The position numbers and the translations under genes are program-made. From Actinoplanes aureus (GTDB taxonomy: Bacteria > Actinomycetota > Actinomycetes > Mycobacteriales > Micromonosporaceae), in the NCBI RefSeq assembly GCF_015704865.1, contig NZ_JADQTO010000002.1, positions 310,001-374,000 of the forward strand: a stretch of DNA of 64,000 nucleotides. Reading direction: 5' to 3'. The notes beneath the pieces were generated by a model. That model was not told where the DNA came from. It saw nothing but the letters and a program-made list of their open reading frames with translations, and searched no databases. Numbering within the stretch: position 1 is the stretch's first letter; each line of letters begins with the position of its first letter. Shown piece after piece: positions 32,837-40,772 of this stretch.

Positions 32837-34069
32837 CTACCCGACGTATCCCCTGTCCCCGTCCAGCCCGATTACGAGGGAGAGTTCCCGGGCGTCCTCA
32901 CCAACTACTCCGGGCCGGTCGACCAGCTCGACGATCGCGGAGCGCGCAACGGGGTGGTGCCTAGTGGTGTCCAGCGACTCCCGGAGGGCCTTGCTCAGGA
33001 AGTAGACAACGCCGACGTCGTCTTGCTTTCCGCGGCACCTGCGGGCCTGCTCGATCAGGAAGAACGCTCTCCGAGTGTGCGACGGCAGGGCTTTGAAGTC
33101 GGCGCGCTCGGCGATCTGCTCGGCCTCACCGAAGTGCGCAAGGTCGGTCTCGATGGTGATCCGGTAGACGTCCATCGCGGGAACACCGAACAGCAGCCAC
33201 GGATGGTAATAGCCGTTCGGAAGGCTTCGCGCGGTCTCGGATGCTGTATCCCAGTGCTTCAGTGCGGCGCCGCTGCGTCCCGCCTTGGCGTGCGCCAGGG
33301 CCAGGCCGAGGTGCCCCAGGCCCCACACGGCGAGCGTGTCCGGCTGCTCGTCGTCTCGGAGCGTGAGGCGGCTGAGTGCTTCGGTGAGCATCTCGATGGC
33401 CAAATCCGTCTGGCCGCTGGCCCGGTAGAGATGTGCGTAGTACCAGGCAGCGATGATCGCGGCGGCCGGGTCGTCAGCCTCCTGCGCGGCGGTGAAAGCG
33501 CGGTCCGCGGACAACCAGCTCAGTTGCTCGGCGGGTTGATACGCGTTGAGCAGCTGCACCAGGTGGTAGATGCGTGCGAGTTCGGCGCGAGCTCGGCGCT
33601 GGTCGGTGCCCTCAGCGGCGCTTGCGGTGGCACGGGCGACCGCAACCAGATCCGGCAGCACCGCGGCGATCGCTGATCGCTCGGTTGTGGACCCGTGCCA
33701 GATACCCCAGGCCATATCAACGCGGCCGACCAGCTCGGCGACAGGGATAGGCGGGTGCGCGGCTGCGGTCGGCTTCAGGAGTGCCTGCGCCACTGAATCA
33801 GTACCGGGCACATATGCCTTCGTGATGCTGCCGACGGGGATTCTGTGGCTGCCTGTGAGCTCGGCCAGGTCTTGCACGTCGAGCGCTTCGGCAAGGCGGA
33901 TCAGCATCGGCATGCGCGGCGTCAGCATCTTGCCGGTCTCCAGGGCTTTCACCCAATCGCTGGACCTGCCGACGAGGCCTCCGAGCACTGGTCGCGTCTT
34001 TCCAGCACGTTCGCGAAGCGCGCGGAGACGCGCGCCGAAAGACAGTTCGGACAGCTCTAGATCCGCCAT
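32837..34069 (-). CDS. XRE-family regulator with TPR-like C-terminal domain
   Basis: ATG at 34069 preceded by AGGGAG; 410 residues. Residues about 8-65 are an XRE HTH (FGARLRALRERAGKT, then GLVGRSSDWVKALETGK and MLIRLAEALDV). From about 110 onward are helical TPR-like repeats (ALAHAKAGRSGAALKHWDTA, RAFFLIEQARRCRG), as in actinobacterial regulators that sense peptides or other signals. Genes of this type accompany transfer genes of actinomycete integrative elements and probably control transfer or maintenance here. Confidence 0.85.
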   Translation of the reverse strand: MADLELSELSFGARLRALRERAGKTRPVLGGLVGRSSDWVKALETGKMLTPRMPMLIRLAEALDVQDLAELTGSHRIPVGSITKAYVPGTDSVAQALLKPTAAAHPPIPVAELVGRVDMAWGIWHGSTTERSAIAAVLPDLVAVARATASAAEGTDQRRARAELARIYHLVQLLNAYQPAEQLSWLSADRAFTAAQEADDPAAAIIAAWYYAHLYRASGQTDLAIEMLTEALSRLTLRDDEQPDTLAVWGLGHLGLALAHAKAGRSGAALKHWDTASETARSLPNGYYHPWLLFGVPAMDVYRITIETDLAHFGEAEQIAERADFKALPSHTRRAFFLIEQARRCRGKQDDVGVVYFLSKALRESLDTTRHHPVARSAIVELVDRPGVVGEDARELSLVIGLDGDRGYVG

Positions 34070-34204
34070 GTCGTGCTCCCTGGTAGAGGACAGGGTGCGG
34101 CGGCCGGCCGCTACTCCGGCCGCCAACATCGACGGTACGTCAGGAGTGACAACACTGACGGAGGCCGCAATCAAGTCAACCGATCGAATTGAGATCGATA
34201 CCGA

Positions 34205-35926
34205 TCATCCACTGGTGGTGCGGCTCGCCCAACGCTCGAGATCGGCACGCTCGTACAGGAACGCCTTGCCGTCGCTCCCGCACGGCTTCGGCGCGGCCGC
34301 CTTGTCCGTGCGGTGGAGCCGCATCTTCGCCGCGTTGTACCCCCAGGGGATCACGCCGGCATCTGAGGCCTGGCGCAAGGTCATCTTGTTACCGTTACCA
34401 GTAACATCGCTGCTCAGCGCGCTATCAGGGCTTTCCGCGGGCTTTGCCAGGGCCTTAGCCTGGCGGCTGTTCAGATAGGCCACCTGGACTTCGGTGGCGA
34501 CGCCGCCGACAACGATCTGCCATCGGCCGAGCGTGCGCGAAGAGCGCGGCATGCCGGCCTCCGGCACCAGCATCTTCCACGCGTTTACGGTGTACCTGGC
34601 GAGGCAGCGGATGCCGAAATTCTCGCGCGCCTCCGGCCCGCCGATCGCTCGCGCGGTGAGCATCTGCGCGATCGCAAGCACGTTGACCTTGGCGCTTCTG
34701 CCCATGAAGAGGATCTCGCCGAGAGCGTTCACTGCGGGCGACCGCTTGGGGTCGCTCTTCTCCCGGATCTCCGCCCAGTAGTTCGTGAGCTGCCCGATGG
34801 TGGCGTTGAGCTCTTCGCAGATCACCAGGACTCGCGGTCCCGGGTCCCAGTCGTCGGCCTCGTGCAACGCGTCGTCGTTGCGCTTGTTGGCCAGCTCGGC
34901 GGCCCGGATCAGCGCCTCGTGCATCTGCTCCGGCTTGGTGCAGTAGTCGACTCTGTCGACACCGAGGGCCCACCGGTGCGAGCCCTTCCGGTCCAGGATG
35001 ATCACCCGGCCGCCGCGGCGAAGTACCTGCACGGCGATGAGCTGGGCGAGCACGCTCTTGCCCGCTCCGGATCCGGCCGAGACGGCGATGTGTGGGGAGT
35101 CGTCGCGCAGGGACAAGATGACCGGCCGGTCGCCGGGCCCCTGCCCGACGTAGAACTCCCATTCGGCCAGGCGGTCGATGTGCTCCAGCACCCGGTCATA
35201 GCCGACCTGGGCGGGCGGCCGCTTCCGCACAGTCCACCGGGCGGTGACCTGCGCACCGACCTGATCCCAGGACTCGACCAGGTCAGACACCGGGACCTTG
35301 CTGTTGATGATCGCGGAGACGAGTTGCCGCTGCTCTGCGGTGAGATAGGGCGTCTGCACAGTCAGCTCGATACGCGGCCCCAGCTGCTCACCCGGCCGGC
35401 GGAAGACCTCGAGTTTCTGCGTCCAGGGCTTCGCCTGCTCCTGCATCCACCAGGTCAGACGCTGCACGCGGTCGGGCAGGTAGCGCAGCACAGGCTCGAT
35501 CCGCTGGCCGTACCACAGGCGAACGGCCTGCTCGGCGGGCGACAGCGGTTTGGCGAGCCGGGGCGTGAGGTTGCCCAGCTGCGGGTCGACGTGCAGCGTC
35601 ACCCCGGTCTCCAGGCCGAGGGGCGTGCGGATCGCGGTCAAGGTCGGCGCGACGTAAGCCCGGTCAAACCGGCGGCGACGCAGCTGCTTTCGGCCCCGCC
35701 AGGCGGCCACGGCCGCGGCCGTGCTGGCGACGCCGATGCTTTGGTGTGGTTCCACGACGGTGAGCACCGTCGCGGCGGGCGCGCCGAGCCGGAGCGCCTG
35801 CCGTTTCCATCCGGGCCACCTGCCGGCGCCGCGCGTCAGGTACGGGTATCCGGTCCTGCCGTCGAGCGGGCGCCCGGATACGTATCGGCCCACGACGCGG
35901 CGAAAGGTTGGCGGGGCGGTTGTCAC
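34205..35926 (-). CDS. FtsK/SpoIIIE-type DNA translocase for conjugative transfer (TraB-like)
   Basis: 573 residues. The N-terminal about 100 residues include a hydrophobic stretch (LGAPAATVLTVVEP). The ATPase domain has Walker A SAGSGAGKSVLAQL (about 286-299) and Walker B RVLVICEELNA (about 367). The C-terminal about 60 residues form an HTH (MTLRQASDAGVIPWGYNAAK), likely reading specific DNA sites. In actinomycete AICEs and plasmids a single FtsK-like protein pumps double-stranded DNA between mycelia. The 4-bp overlap with the upstream gene shows an operon. Confidence 0.88.
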   Translation of the reverse strand: MTTAPPTFRRVVGRYVSGRPLDGRTGYPYLTRGAGRWPGWKRQALRLGAPAATVLTVVEPHQSIGVASTAAAVAAWRGRKQLRRRRFDRAYVAPTLTAIRTPLGLETGVTLHVDPQLGNLTPRLAKPLSPAEQAVRLWYGQRIEPVLRYLPDRVQRLTWWMQEQAKPWTQKLEVFRRPGEQLGPRIELTVQTPYLTAEQRQLVSAIINSKVPVSDLVESWDQVGAQVTARWTVRKRPPAQVGYDRVLEHIDRLAEWEFYVGQGPGDRPVILSLRDDSPHIAVSAGSGAGKSVLAQLIAVQVLRRGGRVIILDRKGSHRWALGVDRVDYCTKPEQMHEALIRAAELANKRNDDALHEADDWDPGPRVLVICEELNATIGQLTNYWAEIREKSDPKRSPAVNALGEILFMGRSAKVNVLAIAQMLTARAIGGPEARENFGIRCLARYTVNAWKMLVPEAGMPRSSRTLGRWQIVVGGVATEVQVAYLNSRQAKALAKPAESPDSALSSDVTGNGNKMTLRQASDAGVIPWGYNAAKMRLHRTDKAAAPKPCGSDGKAFLYERADLERWASRTTSG

Positions 35927-37011
35927 GATCCAGCCGCCACGAGGTCGGATTCCTTACCGTTGACGCGCGCTGGAGTCTGGCCGTCGATTCGCTGGAGAAC
36001 CCGTCGCGCCGTGGACTCGGAGGTGACGGCGAGGTGCGCGAGGCGCTTGGGCCGCAGTTCGGGCCGGGTGCTTTTGATGGCGGCTACTACGAGTTCGATC
36101 TCGTCCTTCTGCCGCTCCTCCTGCCGGGTCGGCTGAGCTGCGGTGACAGGCTTCGGGAGGTGCGTCACGCGAAGGGTGCGGAGCTTGCGACCGTGACGGA
36201 TTCTGGCGGCCCTGACTGACGCGGCCTGGCGCGCCGGGACGGCGGGCGGCATCGCGCTGTCGGGCTCCGCCGGGTGCGTCACCTCGAACCAGACCGCCCG
36301 GTCAACGCGAGCGCGGACCTGGTCGATGATCGTGTCGTCGGCGGCCAGCGACAGACGGGCCAGCCGCCGCGCGGCGCGCTTCCGCTGACGCTCGGAGCCG
36401 TGTCGCCGGCGAAACTCCAGATTGGTCATCTGCTGTGTCAGCCGTTCGCGGTGCACGGTCTCGACGTCACGCTCGCCCGGCTCGATCGCGCCGAGCCAGA
36501 GCAGGAACCGCCGGGGTGTCCATCGCCAGCTCGTTGCCCACTCCGGCCGCTTGGCCTGGTCGCCGACAAGGCCGTCCCACCACTGTTTCGTGAGCAGCAG
36601 CGGGATCGCGAGGCGCAGGAGCGCCTCGGCCGCGCTGTGGGAGACAGCGGCGGCGACGAGGCCCATCGAAACGGCGATGATCCACGCCGTGGTGCCGGCG
36701 CGACCGGGCCAGCCATGCTCCCGGACGTGCCGGTCGGCGCGGATCATGCTGACCAGCAGCAGGATCTCGAGGACGGCGAAGAGCAGGACCCGGGGCCCGG
36801 CGGGGAAGCCAGGGATGCGCCCGGTGAGCTCCCAGACAGCCTCGGACGACCAGCCGAGACCGATGATCATGGCGATGCGCGAGAGCGGCCCGTCGGGGCG
36901 GCTGGAGCGAGCCAGCCGGCGGCCAGCCCAGGTGAGCAGGACGACCGAGAGCAGCAGCCCGGCGGCGATGACCTCGCGGCGGTCCAGCAGAGAGGACAGG
37001 TCGGTGGTCAC
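35923..37011 (-). CDS. SpdB-like membrane protein of the transfer operon (DUF2637-type)
   Basis: GTG at 37011 with AAGGAGAG upstream; 362 residues. About five transmembrane helices lie in residues 10-165 (IAAGLLLSVVLLTWAG; VLLFAVLEILLLVSMI; TTAWIIAVSMGLVAAA). A basic coiled region (RRRHGSERQRKRAARRLARL) follows, and at the C-terminus an HTH (RPKRLAHLAVTSESTARRVL). This matches the layout of SpdB/DUF2637 plasmid-spreading proteins that work with TraB-like translocases. Family assignment is from architecture. Confidence 0.72.
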   Translation of the reverse strand: MTTDLSSLLDRREVIAAGLLLSVVLLTWAGRRLARSSRPDGPLSRIAMIIGLGWSSEAVWELTGRIPGFPAGPRVLLFAVLEILLLVSMIRADRHVREHGWPGRAGTTAWIIAVSMGLVAAAVSHSAAEALLRLAIPLLLTKQWWDGLVGDQAKRPEWATSWRWTPRRFLLWLGAIEPGERDVETVHRERLTQQMTNLEFRRRHGSERQRKRAARRLARLSLAADDTIIDQVRARVDRAVWFEVTHPAEPDSAMPPAVPARQAASVRAARIRHGRKLRTLRVTHLPKPVTAAQPTRQEERQKDEIELVVAAIKSTRPELRPKRLAHLAVTSESTARRVLQRIDGQTPARVNGKESDLVAAGS

Positions 37012-37286
37012 TGGTGGCTCTCCTTGTGGCGGTTGGCTTCGAGTGCGCGGATTCCGCGGGCGACTCTCGGCAGTTCGTGCTGGTAGACGAGGGAGTGCTT
37101 GGCCACGTGATAGCCGGACAGCAGGAACTCGGCAGCGATCACGAGGACCAGGCCGACGGAGACCGCAGCGATGACGATCAGCGCTTTGCCGCCGTCTTGG
37201 ATCCAGATGTTGATGGCCGAGCCGGAGAGCAGAACGGTGAACCCGGTCGACAGCCAACGGCGGCGCAGGTAGGCGATCAGGCCCAC
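37008..37286 (-). CDS. Small membrane protein of the transfer operon
   Basis: 92 residues if GTG at 37286 is used, 97 if ATG at 37301. The first overlaps the preceding 55-aa gene by only 10 bp and is preferred. Two transmembrane helices (about 12-28 and 38-57, ALIVIAAVSVGLVLVIAAEF) precede a basic tail. Stop overlaps the next GTG by 4 bp. Probably another small spread-type protein. Confidence 0.65.
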   Translation of the reverse strand: MGLIAYLRRRWLSTGFTVLLSGSAINIWIQDGGKALIVIAAVSVGLVLVIAAEFLLSGYHVAKHSLVYQHELPRVARGIRALEANRHKESHQ

Positions 37287-37444
37287 GTCGCCACCGCCCA
37301 TCCGGCGCGCGGGTCCAGCGGTCGCGGCGGCTGCGGGCGGCGCAGGATCTCCGGGAACTGCGCCCAGGCGATCAGGGTCATGGTGCCGACGATCAGCGGC
37401 AGGCCGATCAGAGCCAGCAAGGCGTTCAGCATCAGCGGCGTCAT
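37277..37444 (-). CDS. 55-aa small membrane protein at head of transfer operon
   Basis: ATG at 37444, TGA at 37277-37279. It reads MTPLMLNALLALIGLPLIVG, then TMTLIAWAQFPEILRRPQPP and ends AGWAVATWA. One or two closely spaced hydrophobic helices (about 4-27) precede a Pro/Arg tail. Overlap with the next gene and high third-position GC support it as a real gene despite its size. It would be the first gene of the transfer operon, just downstream of the tandem 18-bp repeats. Confidence 0.6.
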   Translation of the reverse strand: MTPLMLNALLALIGLPLIVGTMTLIAWAQFPEILRRPQPPRPLDPRAGWAVATWA

Positions 37445-37459
37445 GGCGCCATCATGACA

Positions 37460-37495
37460 TAGATGACAGAGTTGGCGTAGATGACAGAGTTGGCG
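37460..37495. repeat. Two perfect tandem copies of an 18-bp repeat between divergent genes
   Basis: TAGATGACAGAGTTGGCG occurs at 37460-37477 and 37478-37495 without a gap. A partial third ATGACAT lies at 37454-37460. It sits between the minus-strand transfer operon and the plus-strand HTH gene, the expected place for an operator. The binding protein is likely one of the local HTH proteins. Confidence 0.75.
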
Positions 37496-37520
37496 ACGCG
37501 AGAATCAGGGGTGATCGCTC

Positions 37521-37796
37521 ATGCGTGGCGGGGTCGATACGATCAGCGCACCTGCGATGGGAGCCCTGCTGATGCCGAGAAGCCGCGACGAACTGCGCCG
37601 TGCCCTCGATGAGGGGGAGTGGCTGCGTGTCGGCGATCTCGCAACTGTGCTGGACGTATCTGCGTCCACCGCGCATCGGCTCCTGGGGAACCAGATCGGG
37701 TTCAAGTTCAAGCCCGGCGGAAAGCAGCGGATCGCCGACCCGGCTGACGTGCGCCGGCTCTTGGAGGAGTCCGAGCAAACCCATCGCGGCCAGTAG
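37521..37796 (+). CDS. Small HTH protein divergent from the transfer operon
   Basis: 91 residues from ATG at 37521 (AGGGGTG upstream); an internal ATG at 37572 is an alternative. HTH: EGEWLRVGDLATVLDVSAST followed by AHRLLGNQIGFKFKPGGKQR as wing, then RRLLEESEQTHRG. The sequence resembles small excisionase/MerR-like DNA-binding proteins. It probably binds the adjacent tandem repeats and controls the divergent transfer genes. An excisionase role is possible, but no integrase is adjacent. Confidence 0.72.
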   Translation: MRGGVDTISAPAMGALLMPRSRDELRRALDEGEWLRVGDLATVLDVSASTAHRLLGNQIGFKFKPGGKQRIADPADVRRLLEESEQTHRGQ

Positions 37797-37950
37797 AAAC
37801 GTTGCGAGTCGGGAAAGCCCTACCGCAGTAGAAGCGGACAGTGCATCCGTTGAACGGCCAGGTCACGACTGTCTGATTAGGACATTTAACAATCCGTGGT
37901 GATCTCGTAACCTCCCTACCCAAAGTCCGTGATCAAGGTACTAAGGTTGT

Positions 37951-37966
37951 TCGAACATACGTTCGA
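37951..37966. promoter_or_regulatory. LexA-binding SOS box
   Basis: TCGAACATACGTTCGA is a perfect match to the actinobacterial/Gram-positive SOS box TCGAACNNNNGTTCGA. It is extended by one base on each side (T and A). It lies 14 bp before the ATG at 37981, so LexA would block transcription of the small gene and probably of the membrane gene at 38214 until DNA damage. Confidence 0.85.
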
Positions 37967-37980
37967 AGCACGGGGGAGCG

Positions 37981-38070
37981 ATGCAGATCGACGCAGGCAG
38001 CTGGGGCAGCTGCCCACGACTGGATACGTGGGTTCGAAAGGGGCGTTTGGGTCAGCCGCCGCTGCCTTAG
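37981..38070 (+). CDS. SOS-controlled 29-aa ORF (putative small peptide)
   Basis: ATG at 37981 follows GGGGGAG with a spacing of about 3-4 bases, itself right behind the SOS box. The frame encodes MQIDAGSWGSCPRLDTWVRK and ends RLGQPPLP at TAG 38068-38070. It has one Cys, is basic in the second half, and has no hydrophobic helix. No family is recognised. It may be a true micropeptide or only a leader for the membrane gene 144 bp downstream. Start and Shine-Dalgarno quality are the evidence for translation. Confidence 0.45.
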   Translation: MQIDAGSWGSCPRLDTWVRKGRLGQPPLP

Positions 38071-38213
38071 AACGGCCAGCGTCAGCGAGCGGGAGTTGCG
38101 CCGGCTAGAAGGTGTGGCACTCCGTCGTGACGCGCGAATGTCGGGAGGCGTCCGCCAGCCACGTCTCCTCCGCCACACCGGAAACCGGCACGTGATCGGA
38201 GAGAAGGGTCCAC

Positions 38214-38639
38214 ATGCAACACACCCGCAGCCCCTGGGCTTACGTCGTCCTGAGCGGTGCTGCCGCTCTCCTCGGGGCAGCGACGATGCTGCTGTTCGGC
38301 GTTGACATCCAGCCGATCAGCAGGCCGCGCATGGTCGGTGCATCCTTTGTCGTCCTCGTTGCGATGGCCGCGGTCGTCCTCGTTCTTCGGAGGAATCCCG
38401 GCCAGTGCGAGCGTTGCACAAGCGTCGAGCTGACCAAGGCCGTCGAAGCGCTTCAGCAACAGATCGCCGCAGTCAACGAGCGGCTGGATCACATCGACGA
38501 ACACACTGAGGTGCTGGCTGCGCGTACGTCTCGGCTCGCCGCCGGTCTAGAGGTGCAAAAGCCGCTGAACCGGAACGATCTAGGAGATACCACCGCAGAA
38601 GTGGTCGCTTTCCCCGCCGGTCCGCGCCGTTTGAGCTGA
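38214..38639 (+). CDS. Membrane protein with cytoplasmic coiled-coil
   Basis: 141 residues, ATG with GAGAGAAGG upstream. Two transmembrane helices (about 8-29, YVVLSGAAALLGAATMLLFG; about 40-58, VGASFVVLVAMAAVVLVL) are followed by CERC and a coiled-coil (about 70-105, VELTKAVEALQQQIAAVNER). It is the last gene before the tRNA-Ser border and may be expressed from the SOS-box promoter. Unknown function. Confidence 0.68.
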   Translation: MQHTRSPWAYVVLSGAAALLGAATMLLFGVDIQPISRPRMVGASFVVLVAMAAVVLVLRRNPGQCERCTSVELTKAVEALQQQIAAVNERLDHIDEHTEVLAARTSRLAAGLEVQKPLNRNDLGDTTAEVVAFPAGPRRLS

Positions 38640-38661
38640 GGTCCCCCCACTAGCCCCCCAT

Positions 38662-38691
38662 GCCCAGGTCGGCATACCCGCTGACCTGGGC
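38662..38691. terminator. Hairpin terminator at the element border
   Basis: GCCCAGGTC (38662-38670) pairs with GACCTGGGC (38683-38691). It lies between the membrane gene (plus strand) and the 3' end of the tRNA-Ser (minus strand), so it can end transcripts from both. Confidence 0.65.
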
Positions 38692-38700
38692 CGGAGTGGG

Positions 38701-38785
38701 CGGAGGGCGTGGGATTCGAACCCACGATGAGTTTCCCCATACCGGTTTTCAAGACCGGCGCCATCGGCCACTAGGCGAGCCCTCC
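38701..38785 (-). tRNA. tRNA-Ser(UGA)
   Basis: Acceptor stem GGAGGGC/GCCCTCC, anticodon stem CCGGT/ACCGG with loop CTTGAAA (anticodon UGA), variable arm TATGGGGAAACTCATC of class II type, and T arm GTGGGTTCGAATCCCAC. CCA is not encoded. The 3' end faces the mobile DNA to the left, as at a tRNA attachment site. Confidence 0.95.
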
Positions 38786-38852
38786 CGTAGTGCCGCTCCA
38801 GTTTGCCACCCGCTCGGTGTTCTTGTCGTACCGGTAGGGCATTGTCGAGCCC

Positions 38853-39815
38853 ATGCACGCGATCGTGATCGAGGACAAGCAGCTGGTCTGGGCCGAGGTG
38901 CCGGATCCGGAGGCCGCCGAGGGTGAGGTCGTGGTCGATGTGACCGCGACCGCGGTCAACCGGGCTGACGTGTCGCAGCGGCAGGGCCTCTACCCGCCAC
39001 CACCGGGCGCCTCGGAGTTTCCGGGGCTGGAGTGCTCGGGCGTGATCAGCGCGCTCGGCCCGGGCGTCACCGGGCATCATGTGGGCGAGCGGGTCTGTGC
39101 GCTGCTCGCCGGTGGTGGCTATGCCGAGCGGGTGGCGGTGCCGGTCGGGCAGCTCCTGCCGGTGCCGGCCGGGTTGTCGCTGGTCGAGGCGGCCGGGCTG
39201 CCGGAGGTGGCCTGCACGGTCTGGTCCAACGTGGTGGACCGGGATCGGCTGCGCTCCGGCGAGACCCTGTTGGTGCACGGCGGCGGCAGCGGCATCGGCA
39301 CGTTCGCGATCCAGCTGGGCGTCGCGCTGGGTGCGACCGTGCTGGTCACGGCCCGGGCGGAGAAGCATGAGCGGCTGCGCGCGCTGGGCGCCGATCTGAC
39401 GATCGACTATCAGACCCAGGATTTCGTACGGGAGGTGCTGGACCGCACCGGTGGCCGCGGCGCCGACGTGGTGCTGGACATCATCGGAGCGAAGTACCTC
39501 GCTCGCAACATCGAGGCGCTGGCCGCCGACGGCCGGATCACGGTGATCGGGATGCAGGGCGGGCGTTCCGCCGAGCTGGACCTGGGCAAGCTGATGGCCA
39601 AGCGGGGGCGGATCTCGTCGACGGCGCTGCGGGCGCGGCCGCCGGCGGACAAGGCGCGGATCGTGGCGGGCGTGCGGGATCGGGTGTGGCCGCTTGTCGC
39701 GGCCGGTCTGATCAAACCGATCATCCACACCACCTTCCCTCTGGCCGAGGCGGCCGCCGCCCACGACCTCATGGAGTCGAGCGACCACCTCGGCAAGATT
39801 CTTCTCCTGCGCTGA
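38853..39815 (+). CDS. NAD(P)H:quinone oxidoreductase, zinc-independent MDR family
   Basis: 320 residues, full length. N-terminal GroES-like domain (MHAIVIEDKQLVWAEVPDPE, then VTATAVNRADVSQRQGLYPPPPG typical of QOR). Rossmann domain with LLVHGGGSGIGTFAIQLGVA (NADPH-binding, about 147-166) and the VVLDIIGAKYL motif. The zinc-binding Cys cluster of alcohol dehydrogenases is absent. It reduces quinones or other electrophiles with NADPH. First chromosomal gene after tRNA-Ser. Confidence 0.92.
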   Translation: MHAIVIEDKQLVWAEVPDPEAAEGEVVVDVTATAVNRADVSQRQGLYPPPPGASEFPGLECSGVISALGPGVTGHHVGERVCALLAGGGYAERVAVPVGQLLPVPAGLSLVEAAGLPEVACTVWSNVVDRDRLRSGETLLVHGGGSGIGTFAIQLGVALGATVLVTARAEKHERLRALGADLTIDYQTQDFVREVLDRTGGRGADVVLDIIGAKYLARNIEALAADGRITVIGMQGGRSAELDLGKLMAKRGRISSTALRARPPADKARIVAGVRDRVWPLVAAGLIKPIIHTTFPLAEAAAAHDLMESSDHLGKILLLR

Positions 39816-39970
39816 TTTCACTCCTTCGGGGGAACAAAAGCCGAGTTATATGACCGATACGGCCCGATATGCGGCGAGTCGCGGGTGTGTCGGTCCCAGG
39901 CGATCCCAGCATGGACGGACAGCGCGGCCGGCACTCGGCCGCGCTCCCGTTCCAACCGCTGGGGGACACC

Positions 39971-40564
39971 GTGACGTACGCACCGCATCGTTCCGCGACC
40001 GCTCGTGCCGTCCCGTCGCGAGACCACGCCTCCGAGGCGCGAGCGCTGCGGTGGAAGATCCGGATCTGGATCGCCGGCGGGGTCGTCATGACGCTCGCCC
40101 TGATCGGATTCGGGGTCTGGGCGGTGGTGACCGCTGACCGTCGTCCGGCGACGATGGGCCGGCATGTGCCGAACGGCGCGGTGGCCGGCAATTTCGAGTT
40201 CGCCGTGACCTCGTTGCGGTGCGGCGTGTCGTCGGTCGGCCCGGATGACCTGCAACAGCTGCCCGGCGGGCAATTCTGCCTACTCGGCGTGACGGTCAAG
40301 AACACCGGCACCGAGCCGGAGTTGTTCGACAGCGGCGCACAGCGGGTCTACGACGCCAACGGCGTAGCCTACGCCGTCGCCGACCAGGCCGCGGTCTTTC
40401 TCAACGATCGCAGTCCGACACTGCTCAACGAGATCCTTCCGGGTGACACCGTGGCGGGCGTGCTGCCCTTCGACGTGCCGACGGATGCCCAGCTCAGCGA
40501 GGTCTCCGTGCACGGCTCGATGTCCACACCGGGCGTACGCATGACGCTGCCACCCGTTCAGTGA
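39971..40564 (+). CDS. Membrane-anchored DUF4352-like protein
   Basis: GTG at 39971 has GGGGGA directly upstream; longer in-frame starts (39869) are possible. Basic cytoplasmic N-terminus, one transmembrane helix (IWIAGGVVMTLALIGFGVWA), then an extracellular Ig-like DUF4352 domain with FEFAVTSLRCG, LLGVTVKNTGTEP and DTVAGVLPFDVP. Such domains sit on the outer face of the membrane in actinobacteria and are of unknown ligand. Followed by the NlpC/P60 gene. Confidence 0.78.
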   Translation: MTYAPHRSATARAVPSRDHASEARALRWKIRIWIAGGVVMTLALIGFGVWAVVTADRRPATMGRHVPNGAVAGNFEFAVTSLRCGVSSVGPDDLQQLPGGQFCLLGVTVKNTGTEPELFDSGAQRVYDANGVAYAVADQAAVFLNDRSPTLLNEILPGDTVAGVLPFDVPTDAQLSEVSVHGSMSTPGVRMTLPPVQ

Positions 40565-40589
40565 ATGACGGCCTTTATCTTTTCGAGAT

Positions 40590-40760
40590 TGGGGGATCAA
40601 TTATGTGAATCCAGCCACGGCGCATTCGATGGTGTGTTGGCATGGTCCACGGAATACGCGGATGTCCGGGTTCCCATTGCCCACCTTCGACGGAGGCAAA
40701 GCGTGGCAGGCAGCATCAGCCCCGCACCGATGGGATTCGCGCGAGTGCCCCGGGCCTATT
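40590..40760 (+). ncRNA. Possible c-di-AMP (ydaO/yuaA) riboswitch upstream of a cell-wall hydrolase
   Basis: The leader contains GGGGGATCA (40591-40599), then GTGAATCC (40604-40611), and later GGGTTCCCATTGCCC and GGAGGCAAAGCGTGGCAGG. These recall conserved pieces of the ydaO element, which in actinobacteria often precedes NlpC/P60 and rpf genes. The match is partial and made by eye, so it is a candidate only. Confidence 0.4.
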
Positions 40761-40772
40761 TCGGAGGCAACA

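Noticed and set aside
34862..36136. 424-codon plus-strand frame opposite the FtsK and SpdB-like genes
   Set aside because: Antisense shadow; the minus strand has Walker motifs and tight operon spacing.
38690..38760. TTCGAA-type sequence GGATTCGAACCCAC as a second SOS box
   Set aside because: It is the T arm of tRNA-Ser and lacks the GTTCGA half-site.
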